DNA from: Thuidium tamariscinum
Lineage: Eukaryota > Streptophyta > Bryopsida > Hypnales > Thuidiaceae
DNA: 64,000 nt
Reading direction: 5' to 3'
NCBI GenBank assembly: GCA_947034885.2
Contig: OX344749.2
Coordinates: forward strand, 27,295,501-27,359,500
Shown here: in pieces, positions 36,440 to 48,602 of the stretch
How the letters are laid out: every line of letters begins with the position of its first letter
How positions within the stretch are numbered: position 1 is the first letter of the stretch
Made by a program: the position numbers and the translations under genes
The notes under the pieces: model-generated
The model's input: only the letters and a program-made list of their open reading frames with translations
Database searches by the model: none
What the model was told of the DNA's origin: nothing

Positions 36440-38104
36440 ATGCCGCAGCTACGCCAGAAGAGGAACGAGTCAACTACACCCCCACCCGCTGGAGTGAAAC
36501 TCAGAAAAGTAGTTCCGATCATCCCTTCCACAGAGCCGGAGAAAGGCAACTTAATGTCAAACTTGACCGCCATGGGGTGTCTAGGGTTCACAGAGATACC
36601 CTAGGGGTTCAGAGAGGAGCGGATGGTGAAGGAGTTGTTAGGAAAGGTGTCGAACCAGTTCGACAATACGGCGCGGGGAATGGCGCACAAATGGACGGAA
36701 GCGCACTGGAGGGCTGTATACAGGTTTAAGCACCAGGGGCATGGATCGGCCGGGAGGAAGGTAGACTTCCTCCAAAACAAGTTCCACGGCACCCTTCACC
36801 CGAAGGACGAATTCCGGGTGATGGATTGCATTGACGACAGGCATAAGCGCCTGTTGATGTTTCTTCTTCCAGTCCTGCATCCGGAAAAGCCGACTCGGGT
36901 GACGGTCGGCCTGGCCAACACGATCTTCGGCGCCTTGAGCGGGGAACGGAAGGTGGATTGGGGCCGGATCGTGGTGGATTTAATTGCCCGGTTGTTGAAC
37001 AACATCGGGAAGAGTAGGGCGACTCCGATCTCTCCCTACCTCTTCCACCTCTACCACCACCTACAGCTCCTCACAAATACGGAGGAGAAGACATGGCACG
37101 CTCAAGAAATAGTCCTAACGTATGGGGAATCCGAGACGGATGATGAGGAGGCCTACTCCGAATCCGACACGGAAGACGAGGACAAGGGCGAGGAACCGGA
37201 AGTTCCGCTCATGAAGCGGCAGAAGACTACACCGCCGAGTACGAGGGGATCTCCTCCGGTCTGACAGAATCCGGACACGGAGGACAGAGCGGGACTGTCC
37301 GAACCGGCAGAAGAAGAAACGGATCCCAACGATCCGTTTGTGAAGTTGACGGAAATCCTATGCAACATCCGAGCGGATTGGGAGGTCAAACGGATCGTCC
37401 TGGAAAACATCGCGGGTATGGTCAGTGGTAAACCGGATCATACTCTTCCGACCGTGGTGGGGAACTGCATCGCCTCACCCGCGGATCTCGCCAAGCAGGA
37501 GGCGGAAAACCGGAAACTTCAGGAGGAAGTTGACGGTTTGAAGGCGGAACTCCTTGTTCTCAGGGACAACGAGGCTGCTACCAAGGAGATGGTGGCGGAG
37601 ACCGTCAAACTGGCGGAGCACGTGAAGGCCATATTCGGGGAACCCGGATCGACTGCCATCAGGGCTCAATTATTTGACCAGGAGGTCCACAAGGAAAAGA
37701 AGTTATCCGGAAGCCGGATAGTCCGGATCCTCTCCGACTTCTCCGAGAAGGTGGAGACAACTCTGGTGAAGGTTCGAGAGGCGGCTGAACGGATGGAAGA
37801 CTGCAGCCGGAGACTGACGGAAATTCCGATCAGACTCTCCGATCTGTCACTTCCGGATATTTCCGAAGGGTTGCCTCAGAGGCCAAGAAAGGACCGGACG
37901 CCGCAGTCCAAGAAGTCGGAGCGGGCGTCGATGGGTAACCGGGAGGTGGCAATCCAATTGTCAGAGTCTCCTGCGAGCCCGGTTACTGGAGCTCCGGTTG
38001 TAGTGGATGGAGAACGGAATCGGAACCTCACTGAGGTTTTCGAGCAGATTGGAAGGGCGGAAAGCCCAACTATAGGTTCTAGGGTAGCGGAGCCAGATAA
38101 CTAG
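36440..38104 (+). pseudogene. Element-encoded protein of unknown family (~555 codons, two stops)
   Basis: One frame is open from ATG 36440 (MPQLRQKRNES) to TAG 38102, broken only by TAG at 36602-36604 and TGA at 37262-37264, both in the same frame. The first third (MSNLTAMGCLGFTEIP, stop, then MVKELLGKVSNQFDN and KWTEAHWRAVYRFKHQG) resembles N-terminal domains of plant-specific transposon proteins, but I cannot name the family. An acidic stretch follows (ESETDDEEAYSESDTEDEDK), then a coiled coil (LAKQEAENRKLQEEVDGLKA) and a polar tail. No protease, reverse transcriptase, integrase or DDE motif is visible. It may be a structural (gag-like) protein of a non-autonomous element; that is inference. 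Confidence 0.55.
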
Positions 38105-40962
38105 GTGTTAGGTTTTCTTGTATTTTTAGTTTTTGACTTAGGAATGGATCAGGAAGTAATCCGGTCCGGATTAGGAACTTGGAGCGGGTTGGAATCCGTT
38201 CCGGTTCAGGAGTAGGTAGGAACGGATCCGCCGAGCGTTAATCGCGGCGGACTTATATGGCGCTTTTTGCTTTTTGCCCATTATTTAAGTCAGTCCCCTC
38301 GCGGTGGACTGGGAGTCTTTTTTTTGCATTTCCTTGTGTATTTTATTTTCTCTTGCTTTGCGCGTGTATCTCCCGAATTTGGCAGGGCGGCGTGACGCGG
38401 AGTTAGGAAGGCGCAAGTGGTTTTGCAGGCGACATTCTCCCTTTGGTGTTTATTTTCCGTGTCTGAGTGTATGAGAACGGGTAGTGTATTTCTAGTGCCT
38501 CAGCGCTTCTAGGACTTAAGATTCCGAGTGAGAAAGCCGTTGTTAGGCTAGACGAGAGGGAGGGATTCCTTAGTCGTGCTAGAGTTCCTGGGTGGGAAAT
38601 CCAGTTGAGTGTCTGATCTCCTGTGAGGTCTCACTGTCTTTGTGACAAACGGAAGAGTTCTGGTTGATGTTGGAACGGACGGGTACACTTGTAACCACCC
38701 GACTCCACAGGAACGGGAAGTAGTTCCAAAGTCGTTGTAGTATGAGAAGATCGTACGGGGGATCTTTGTGTGACCTACAGTCCAGATTTCTATTTGTACT
38801 GTTGTGAGAGATCAAACCGGATCTGAAGTAACCTTAGAGTTAACGGGTAGAAAGTGGGTCTTCAGCCACTATAAGTCACGGAAGGAGCGGTGGGCCTACC
38901 GCTCACAAAATCAAGCGGCGACCCCTCTGATGGTAAAACAGAGGCAAAGTTAAACCGGATTAAGGAATGGGTACGTACGGATCATCCGGAACAGATTGGT
39001 CTAGAGAGGAAACCAAGAGCGGAACCCGTTAGGATGCGGATCCGTTGCAGTTTGACAGAACGGATAAGTTCCGGGAAACCGGAATAGTCAGGGAGCGGAT
39101 CCGTTCCGGACCAGATTGTTAGAATACCAGCTTGTACGGGATAGTGGATTGTTGTCCTTAGGCTGATTTGGTGTTTCCGGTTCTAGATCTAGAACCGGAT
39201 TGTAGAGTTTTTGGAACTGACCCATTTTAATCGCTTAACAAGGCCAGATACTTCACAAAATCTCGTGGGTTCGATCTTTAGAGTCACTTAGTTATACTCT
39301 ACAGTGATTTTTGTGAGTATAATGGGGAATTTACCTACCCTGTATTGCGACACATGGTCTTTGATGAATGGCACAACGGAATCCCCGTGGCTTTCATCGT
39401 GACATCACGAACTACTCAAGAGGATTTGACCCCTTGGATGTGGGCACTAGAAAGAACTATGAAAAAGGAGAGCCCCGTATGGAAACCAAATGCCTTTATT
39501 GTAGATTGCGCACAGGGGGAAATTAATAGCCTACGGTATTCCTTTAGCTTGTTTTTGGATGCACACTTCCTTCATTTGTAGGATATTTGTAACAATATTC
39601 ACTGGTTCAGAATTTAGGCTTGCATAAGTTGCACTAAAATTTGAATAGGTTAGGACCTACCTACAAACGGGTCTAAAGTGCTCTTAAGAGATTCTGGCAC
39701 CTAAGTCTTGAAACACTGACTGCTGTTGTATGGCATATTGCAGGAGCGTGTGGCCTGAAATTGCAATCTTTTTGTGTTTATGGCATGTCCACAAGGCCTG
39801 GCAAAAACAATCTTGCATCAAAATTGCAGATGTAGGGCTACGAGCAGACGTTATTTGAGGTCTTGGGGCAATTATGTATGACCGCTTAGGGCCAGGAGGA
39901 AATGATGCTACTACTTGGGCAATTCAAAGATTGCAAGAGCTCCAAAATTCTTATCCAAGGGCAAATGAATTTTGGGATTATGTGACACAATATTGGCTAC
40001 CAAAAATTCACATGTAGATTGTTGGGTTTAGGAATCTTCCTTATGCCAGACAGGACACAAATGATGCTGTAGAGAACTATCATGGATATATGAAGTCAAT
40101 TCTGAACTCTGAGAGAAGTCGTATCACCGATCGACGCATTGATTGGTGTATCCATGCACTCACGGGAGATGTACTTACGCATTACTGGTATCAGTAGGTG
40201 CGGAAGCAATACGGGTTTGTTGATAATCGCAAGGAACGAAACACTGTTGTGTCTGCACTCATACGAGCGCGTGATATTCCTGATAGCGACGTGACACTAC
40301 CTATGTGTGATAGTGGTCCAGCTTATGTTACCTCAACAAGCCATCGACATTTGCGATATGCAGTCCATAACCCATCTCAATTGTGGGCTTCATGCAATTG
40401 CATTCATTCTCTTAAAGGAAACACTTGCAAGCACAAGGTCAAGGTATTACGGATGTTACATCCTGAACTAGCAGAGGGAACAGTTGCAAGATACTGTGGG
40501 GCATTAAAAGGTACAGTTGTAGCAGAGCTCAATTATGTCCTTACTCCTACTAGAGTAAGGGTAGAGCCGTTGTCAACTAGTCCGCCTTCAACCGACCTCA
40601 ATTCTCCTTTTCAAGCAGATACTCCAATACATGTTGAATCTCAGACACAATCAACAAGACAGACTGTGGACCCGCATTACACTTTACAGGTAAAGGCAAG
40701 AGACCTCCTCTAGTTTGTAGATGGAAATCCGACATTGATGGATCACCTTCAAACAGATTTCAACAGATCACTTAGAAAGTTAAAGCTTCTGGCAGCAGAG
40801 ATTGAGTTTGGAAACATTCATCCAGGGAGAGCAAATCCAGTGTTTCATGCCGTTGAAGATGGTCTAGGTATGCGTTTGTCTCGCCTTAAAGACATGCTTG
40901 AAAGGGAGAGGAGACCAGAGGCGTCAAGGAGGTTGTACATGGATAGAGATTCTCGTCCATGA

Positions 40963-42176
40963 GCCTAATGTTCTTAGCTCCGTACTTACATTTTCAATTG
41001 CTAAGTTTTGCATTGCCATTGCCATTTTGTGATTTTTGTCTAGTAGACCCCATGAGTTCTAGTATTTTTTTAAATGGTCACTGCGTTTAGGGACATATCT
41101 CAGAAGTTAGACTCAGTAGACTTCCATATTGACCTTTTTTTCCCTAGTAACGTCATTTTCCTCCTCAAGCAAAGGCGTTGGGCAGTAATTAAGATTTTGG
41201 GTCAAGAGGACTGCTTTACAGTGTTTCGGCAATTTAGGATATTCATTGGCCTACCATGTGGCTAGTAGCTTTTTTTTCCATTTTCTCGATTGGAAAGAGT
41301 AGTCATTTAAGCCTCCTGTTCACAAGGAGTGGCTGTCTTTTATAACCATGTGAACAAGGAACATACCACAATGTAATATCTCGTATACTACAATTTTCAT
41401 TCCAGCATTTCATTGAGAATTTTTTTAAGTCCAAGTTGTCTTTGGGGGAGACTACTAGTACATGGGGGTATGGTATTTAGAATTTAACTTTAAGAAATTT
41501 CTTTGGGAGTAACATGATGCCTATATGATCATACTTTTGGGTGGGTTTAATGACTTCTGCTAAGTAAATTTTGTAAATATCACCATTTAAGTCTATAGCC
41601 ACCTACTAAAAACAACTAAACACTATAAGGATTTATGTGGCCTGAATTCACCTGTCTCAAATATCAATGTCTGTGGTTCAATAGCTTAAACCCTAATTGG
41701 GGGATGATAGTAGTGTCCTAAACCTTGAAGGTCCAAACTACAAGTACCTGGAAAAAAGTCACATTCTTAATAGACAACAAGAGTAAGCCATCCATTTCAA
41801 ACTAAAAGTCGATTGAAACACTGTCACATAGGAAATATACAAGTCCAAAAAGACTGAGTGGTTTATACAAAGGTACAATAACTAAGTCACACCAATGTAA
41901 GCGTTCAATTTGTGCTCTAATTGAGCCTTTTTGAAACTTTGATTGCCTGCTCATAGGCACGTCTGAAAATGTAGTAATCCTACTATAATAGAAGACTACC
42001 CAAATAACATTGCAGGGCCAAAAAATGAAGTCCATAACATGGCATCACTATACATTTGTACAGCACTGTACATCTGACAAAACAATTTCTGAAGGGCACA
42101 CATAAGAAATGGTGTTTTGCCCAACACAAAATACAAGACAGGTATTGATATATACACGAAACTAGCAAACACTATC
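40963..42176. other. Region between the two decayed transposon genes
   Basis: 3' flank of the transposase gene and, beyond ~41700, the 3' flank of the minus-strand Ulp1-type gene. I looked for terminal inverted repeats of either element and found none I trust. No gene is supported. Confidence 0.4.
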
Positions 42177-43498
42177 CTACACCGGCTGGTTTGATAAACT
42201 TTGAACTTCCACAGGTGAGTCGCAAGATGTCGCTGAATAAAGGGAACGGAATGGTGGTTGATAAAGCCCACAAGTCGAAGTAATGCTCAACTCGTCCGCA
42301 ACTGCGGCTATCACATTCTTCTGCATTGCAGCAGGTGACTGTGCAAACATGACCTCAGCAGAGAACATTTCGTTGGCCGTCCTCACGTCTAGATCTAGAT
42401 CATCACCATGAAAGAAGAGAACATAAAGCTCGATGAAGCGTAGCATAAAGAACCCACATTCATAGTTCCCCCTCTGACGAAACACTGAAAGTTTCTCCAG
42501 TGGGGGAGTAACAACAAGTGGTGGATTATGCATCAGCTGCCACACCTTCCACAAACGATTGGCGTAATCCTGGTCATTGGCCTGGTTGTGCAAGCCGGCA
42601 CTATCCATGTGCACAAAAGTGAAATCCGATAAAATGAAGACGGACCAATGAAGACTGTCCACATATGGCACCAACACCTTGAAGGGCTTTGGACATTTCT
42701 TATATATTCTTGCGGGGACCAAATATTGGCGACCCCACTTGATGAGCGCATCCTCAGCCTGCAAATCCCATGTTGGACCCAAGGGACCTTGCATAAACGA
42801 CGAAGCTATATAAACTCGGCCTCAAGACTCAGCAGACATGCTCCACCAGAGGCGCCGACATAAAAGCTCAACAACATTCTGCCCCAACATCTTCTTGCCC
42901 CTCTTCAAGTCTTGGATTTGGTCCATAGGCACAGGTAAAGATTCCCAATCAGACCCAAAAAAGTTGATGGTGCCGTCATCTGTAGAACCTGACCCTTTCC
43001 TGCAAGCAAAGAAGAACCGTTGTGAACAACCCATTCACATGAAACACAATGTTTCGTACTAACAAAAGGAAAGAATTCATACGACAAAGTCAAGGTACCT
43101 TGGTAAGGTGGCCATCAACTTCTCTATCTTGAAGTGAGAATAAGTGTTTATTATGGAAAGCTTTGCTCTACGTATGTCGATGCACTCTGGCATATTAGGG
43201 GATGGGACGGTAACGCTTCTGGAGTGCCGCAATCTCTTTGCACTCTCGGGCTCCTCTATAATCTCTGCGTCTTGCTGCCCTCCATCGTCGTCGCTCTCGT
43301 CATCCTCATGTGTACCTGTCTACAAAGGCTGATTCATCATTTCTGCAAACTCAGGAACTAGGCTTCGGGGAGTATTGTGTACCACCTAGAAGTTGTTGTC
43401 TGTAGAGTCTGGATCCTTATAGACAAGCCCAACAAATGTTGACGGCGTCTGAAACATAGGAAGGCCCCCCACATCTAAGTCCTGAGTACAAATGTCTC
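42177..43498 (-). pseudogene. Ulp1-like cysteine protease domain, C-terminal part of a decayed transposon gene
   Basis: The last 205-codon open frame (42794-42177) is an adenain/Ulp1-type (C48) protease domain. Catalytic His lies in SLHWSVFIL, Asp in VHMDSAGLHN, the oxyanion Gln in FRQRGNYEC and the nucleophile Cys in YECGFFMLRF. Upstream in the same direction the frame continues through VELLCRRLWWSMSAES, TGA (42824-42822), and a further exon (43132-43498) with TAG at 43322-43320 and 43388-43386. Ulp1-type proteases cut SUMO-like modifiers from proteins. In plants such domains are also carried by several DNA transposon families, including Mutator-like elements. Residues of the active site are intact, but the stops prevent a full-length product. 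The next upstream part of the same gene lies beyond the hAT-like insertion, at 52468. Confidence 0.8.
43491..43498. repeat. Target-site duplication, left copy (AATGTCTC)
   Basis: AATGTCTC directly precedes CAGGGTTTTC at 43499 and recurs at 52468-52475 directly after the other end. Eight bases is the duplication size of hAT transposons. Confidence 0.8.
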
Positions 43499-43679
43499 CA
43501 GGGTTTTCTTGTCGGACATATTTTTGGGTTTTGGTGTCGTATAGGACGTCTGACATCGCGTGTCGCAGGTGACAACATGTCGCTACCCCGTCGCAGCCCG
43601 TCGAGTAAGGTAAAAAAAATTTACCCTACGATAAATGGATTTGGCATACGTGGCAGATTGTTCAGAGTGACGTGGAACT

Positions 43680-43900
43680 TTAAGTAGGCGACTTCGGGTG
43701 GGGCGACTGCGCTTCAAGATAGGGCGACCACGTGTCTAATTTTGAGGGCGACTTCGGGAAGGGCGACCGCGCTTCAAAATAGGGCAACCACGTGTCCAAT
43801 TTTGAGGGCGACCTCTTGTCGAGGGGCGACCTCGGGTGGGCGACCTCTGGTTTGGGGGCGACCTCTTATCAAGAGGCGACCGCGGGTGGGCGACCTCTTT
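43680..43900. repeat. GCGACC minisatellite array 1
   Basis: Short GC-rich units built on GGGCGACCTCGGGTGGGCGA and variants (GGGCGACTTCGGG, GCGACCGCG, GCGACCTCTTGTCGAG) are repeated through this segment. It belongs to the same family as 44100-44215, 48760-49470 and 52200-52280. The flanking DNA is AT-rich. Open frames through it are low-complexity and not called as genes. Confidence 0.8.
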
Positions 43901-44400
43901 GTTGCAATTGTCAAAAAAACACTTAAAACTGCCATTTTTAGTACAAAAAACAAAAAAAATTAGAAATGAAATTTTTTTCATATATAATGGTAGGATCTTG
44001 TAATATTATAGTATGAGAATATGTGAAAAAAATTTCAAAAATTTTCACCACACAGATTGCAAGATAATTGCATTCAAAATGTAGAAATTATGTTTTGGGG
44101 GACTCTGGCGACCTCGGGTGGGTGACCTCTTGTCTAGGGGCGACCTCGGGTAGGCGACCTCTGGTCTAGGGGCGACCTCTGGTCAAGGGGCGACCTCGGG
44201 TGGGCGACCTCTTTGTTGCAATTGTCAAAAAAACACTTAAAACTGCCATTTTTAGTACAAAAAACAAAAAAAATTAGAAATGAAATTTTTTTCATATATA
44301 ATGGTAGGATCTTGTAATATTATAGTATGAGAATATGTGAAAAAAATTTCAAAAATTTTCACCACATAGATTGCAAGATAATTGCATTCAAAGTGAAAAA
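43886..44400. repeat. ~315-bp direct duplication with GCGACC array 2
   Basis: The block from GCGACCTCTTTGTTGCAATT at about 43888 through ~44090 recurs nearly unchanged from about 44202 to 44395, a spacing of 315 bp. Between the copies lies a second GCGACC minisatellite (44105-44215). The near identity implies a recent tandem duplication. Confidence 0.8.
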
Positions 44401-46250
44401 AAAATGTTTTAGGGGACAATGACAAACTAAGGTAGACATGCCTATTTGCAATCTAGTTATATTGGAGTCAATTCTAAGAGGGGTACATATTTATTTGAAG
44501 TGTGCACATGTTTCTTGAATCAAACCCAAATGAAATTATAATTTTTCAATCAAAATCGTAATTTCTATGAATTTTTGAAGTAGACAATCCTAAATTACAA
44601 AACCGCCTTTAGGCTAGGATCATAAACAACTTATAAACATTGTATAACCACCTAATCAACAACTAGATATTTTCTATTTAAATAGTGACACATTACTCCA
44701 ACTTGTCATAAAATCCTTGATTTTGTCATAGAATGAAGGGAATTTGGGGGGGGAGGTAGAAATGGGGCCAAAACTAGAGTGACGGAAATAGGCTAGTCTA
44801 GTTGGTGGAATAGAGTTACAAATGGAAATGGGTTGGTCTACTTTAGCTTAAGAGATTTGATTTTCTTAACTTAAAAAGTTTTCACTTTAGATCTTAACTT
44901 AATATATCATTCAAAATTAAGTTGAGAATGTAGGAAAAATAATGTGGTTGTCATTTTATTTTAAATTATTAAGTAGAAGGTACACCATAGAGGAAAAAAA
45001 ATAATAGCTCTAAGGTGGAAATGTGGAAATAGAAATTCTAATCCCAATGGTGAGATTGTTTGATTAATCAATGCTAATACTACAAAACTGCTTTTTTTAA
45101 AATTAAAATTGAAGTAAAAAATGAATCCTATCTCAAACAATTTCAAAATCTTATTATTATTGCCCACAAAACAAAATGATTCATAATCTTTGCATCACCA
45201 ATCTAAATAAAATGAATCAAAGTTCTAAGAAGACAAAATTACAATCTATAAGAAAAAAAATTTAATTTTTGTGGATTTGTTTTTACCTACATAATTTAGA
45301 TCTAAGCTTATTGTGATATGACTCTTGCTTTTAGGCACTAATTCAAATAAAACTACATTTCTAGAAAGCCAATAAGATTCTCTATCTTATAATAATGTTT
45401 CAAAAAGTTCCATAAAAATTTGACATTATAGGAACTTGTACAAAATCCACTTTACCCCCTTGTAGAGACAATGAAACTTTAGAAGATTACAATCTACTAA
45501 TGTATTACTTATCAAAAAGATTTTGAAATATAAAATTATGGATTGTGATTTTTTTTAAATCATCCCCATTTGATTTTTTCTAATCTCCAAGCATCATTAT
45601 ATTCTTATATTTCTTAGCAAGTTAGCATCTTCACCTAAATTTAAAAATTAGAAGAAATAGATTTGAATTAAAACTTCTCCGTGTAATTTATGTAAAAGTC
45701 AAAGAATCATTCTAAAACTGTATTATTAACTAATTCGATTTCAAAATACAAAATAATGAATGGATATTTGTGTAAGAACTTCATCACTTCAATTTTTCTA
45801 TTTTTCAAGCATCATTATATTTATGTATAATTTACCACCTTCACCAAAAATTTTTAAACTAGAGGGAAGAGATTATTTTAACTTAGAACTTCTCTTTTGT
45901 TTATATATAAATCTCATAGTCATTCTAATTGTGTGAAATTTATAACTCAAGAGGGGGGGCACTCCTGGTTTATTTAATTATAGCGTGCAATCAAATGAAA
46001 GGTGCTTTTAATTCCCTTAGCCTAAATTTTAAACAATTTTTAGAAATAAATTAGCATCACTAAAATGAGCTATTATCATTATAAATAATGAAGGGTAGAA
46101 AATAATACACAACTTTATCAAATTTGTTTTTCTAAATAAGGGTAGCCAAAAAGGATCTCTAGAAATTTGAACTTTTATGAAGTATACTAAGTTTGAAATA
46201 AGGAATCCTATGAGTTAAATACTATGAGAGCATGAGCTCTACATGTAAAT
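44400..46250. other. AT-rich element interior, nothing recognised
   Basis: Interior of the hAT-like element. From about 45540 the first copies of the degenerate TTTTTCTATTTTTCAAGCAT motif appear (45580, 45800). No gene is supported. Confidence 0.4.
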
Positions 46251-46255
46251 GAGAG

Positions 46256-46310
46256 TGACAACTAATGGTGACAACTAATGGTGACAACTAATGGTGACAA
46301 CTAATGGTTG
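46256..46310 (+). repeat. Four-copy 13-bp microsatellite-like repeat
   Basis: GTGACAACTAATG is repeated four times head to tail. Confidence 0.9.
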
Positions 46311-46666
46311 TGCTCTTATGAGTACTCACACTTTGAATGTGTTTGAATGAAATTGTTTAAAATGGAAGTATTGCTTATCTAGTCTCTAGCCTCTACATGT
46401 ATCACATGTTTAGTCAAAGTTTTAATGACAAATTCTTTTTTCTTTGTAATTATTTGCAAAAAAAATGCAGGTCTTTCTTATGTATAATGAACATAGTGTA
46501 TAATTAATTAGCACCCAAGAAAAATTCAAAATAAAGATAGGGTTATTGAAATTACCTAAGTTTAAAAATTTAGGTAAAGATAGGTCTATTTTAATTCACC
46601 AAATGTACCTACATTGCTCCCATCTTATAAGGGCTTGAATGCACGTCATGTCCTAATATATTACAA

Positions 46667-46983
46667 AGTGCATCCCCGGGGAGGACACTTCTTGTATATT
46701 TGGAGGATCCACGTGCGGCGGTGGGGTATTTTTAGGGGGGCTATCAATTACTTGTAATCATTACTTCGCAACATTAAAAGAGCTCCTATTTTACCATAAA
46801 GCGGAAAAATCAGCCATATTATAATCCCTATTTTATTTTTAAAACACTTTGCCTTTTTAATGTCCCCTATTTTATATGTAAATTTCTTATAAATTTTACC
46901 TAAGATTATTTAAATGTACCCTATATTCCGCCGCATGTAGCTTATTAAAAAACGGGAAGTGTCCTCCTCTAGAGTGCATCCCC
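46667..46983. mobile_element. MITE with 11-bp target duplication
   Basis: AGTGCATCCCC occurs at 46667-46677 and again at 46973-46983. Between them the DNA begins GGGGAGGACACTTC and ends GAAGTGTCCTCCTCTAG, giving inverted ends around GAGGACACTTC. An 11-bp duplication fits a Mutator-like MITE. The interior is AT-rich and non-coding. Confidence 0.65.
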
Positions 46984-47039
46984 CAAGATTTATAAAGTGA
47001 ATTATAGGATACAAAATAATTATTAGAATTTTGTGTAAC

Positions 47040-48370
47040 TAAAAACTTCTCCATTTGAATTTTTCTATTTTCCAAGCATCAACATATTCATGTATTCTTC
47101 ATTACCTTCACCAAAAGCTTAAAAACTAAAAAGAAGAGATTCAGATGAAAACTTTCCCTTTTCATCTAATCAAATCTTAAAGTCATTCTAATGATGTAAT
47201 ATTTATTAAGTGAATTTTAGAATAAAAAAGAATGCATGGATATTTGTGAACAATCTTCTCCATTTAAAATTCTCTATTTTTCAAGCATCATTATATTTGC
47301 GTACTATTTATCAATCTCCACCTTCAACAATAAATAAAAAATAAAAATGAAGAACTTTAAATTAAAAAAATTTAATTTTTATTTCTACAAATGTTATTTG
47401 AAGGCTCATCCTAATGGCAAATTATTTATCAAGCAAATTTTAGAACTCAAAATAGGGGATGGAGACTTTAATAACAACTTGCCTATTTCAATTTTTCCTA
47501 TTTTCAAACCATCATCATTGTCATGTCTTATTTAGGCACCACCTTGATTTTATCCTAAAAATTAGAGGGAAGAGATATAAGTGAAACTTCTCTTTTTTAT
47601 TTATACAACTTTATTTTGAAGGCTTATCCTCATGGTGGATTATTCTATCAAATAGATTTTAGAACTCAAAATAGTAGATAAAGATTTCAATAACAATTTG
47701 CCCATAAGCCCATTTGAATTTCTTCATTTTTCAAGCATCATGATACTCATGTTTTATTTAAACACAACCTTAATTTTGTCTTTAAAATTAGAGGGAAGAG
47801 ATTAAAAAAATGAAACTCTTGTTTTAGATTTATGCAACTTTAATTTGAAGGCTCATCTTTTTGGTAAATTATTTATCAAGTGGATGTTAGAACTCAAAAT
47901 AGTAGATAGAGATTTCAATAACAATTTACCCATTTGAGTTCTCTATTTCCAAAGTACCACCATACTCATATCTTAATATTTCACCACCTTCATCTCAATC
48001 CTAAAAATTAGTGGAAAGATATTTAAATGAAAACATTTGCTTTTTGACTTACAAAAATGTCAAAGAATTGTTGTGGTAAAAAACATTTATCAAATAAATT
48101 CTAGAATACAAAATAATAGATTGAGATTTGTATAAGAAGATATCCATTAAAATTTTCCATTCTTGAAGCATCATTCTACTCAAGTATTATTTACTACTTC
48201 AATTTAAGATTTTAAAATAAGAAGAAAGAGATTTAAATGATAACTTCTCCTTTTAGTTTATGTAAATGTCAATGAATCATCCTCATAGTGTATTGGATTT
48301 CAAAATACAAAATAATAAATAGAGATCAATGTAGATTGTTCCCCATTTAATTTATCAATACATTAAAAAT
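47040..48370. repeat. Degenerate tandem array, ~205-230-bp period
   Basis: The phrase CCATTTGAATTTTTCTATTT, followed by CAAGCATCATNATATTCATG, recurs at about 47055, 47258, 47484, 47712, 47930 and 48148, each followed by an 'AAAATTAGAGGGAAGAGATT'-like segment. Copies are strongly diverged. Two further copies lie near 45560 and 45785, so the array was probably longer before other insertions. Non-coding. Confidence 0.65.
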
Positions 48371-48602
48371 TACAATTCCATTTACATAAACATTCATACA
48401 ATAATAAATTTCCCTTTCCGCAAAATCTGAATCCTCAATGAAAGTTGTGACCTTATCACTCCAATTATCCAGTAGAAAGAACTCATAGGTTAAATTAGAT
48501 ACACAAAAATTAAAACCTTACTATAGACAATCGAAAGTAAACAAATCTTGAGAAGAGCTTTGATATTTAGCAAATGAGATTAGACATTTAGCCATTTAGG
48601 CA

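Larger units (their letters stand above)
35775..39344 (+). mobile_element. CCGGA-rich insertion inside the transposase gene
   Basis: The transposase reads FPLYT at 35744-35758 and resumes at MVFDEWHNG near 39354, so the DNA between is inserted. Within it CCGGA or TCCGG occurs very often, for example eight times in 35885-36085, and the motif is also frequent in the broken ORF and the 3' part. The exact ends are uncertain: CATGG flanks a TG...CA segment at about 35771 and 39349, but I see no long terminal repeats. The class of the element is undetermined. Confidence 0.55.
33464..40962 (+). pseudogene. Mutator-like (MULE) transposase with SWIM zinc finger, decayed and interrupted
   Basis: The reading frame runs from ATG 33464 through exons ~33464-33876, ~34017-35616, from 35744 to the insertion, ~39350-39535 and 39744-40962. 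The N-terminal half is lysine-rich (KKKKGRKKS) and carries three DLNxxP motifs. The MULE core follows: VSIDATFGTNEKK (first catalytic Asp, 35586), MVFDEWHNGIPVAFIVTSRT, FIVDCAQGEINSLR (second Asp), LWHVHKAWQKQ and NDAVENYHGYMKS (Glu). A SWIM finger CNCIHSLKGNTCKHK lies at ~40395-40439. In-frame stops: TAG 33602, TAG 34339, TGA 34546, TGA 39856, TAG 40015, TAG 40195, TAG 40711. A CCGGA-rich insertion of ~3.4 kb separates FPLYT from MVFDEW. Such proteins cut and paste Mutator-like elements; this copy cannot encode a whole enzyme. Terminal inverted repeats were not found. Confidence 0.85.

Noticed and set aside
35771-39349. LTR retrotransposon, from TG...CA ends with a CATGG pentamer on both sides
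   Set aside because: I could not find direct long terminal repeats, a primer binding site, or reverse transcriptase or integrase motifs. The pentamer match may be chance.
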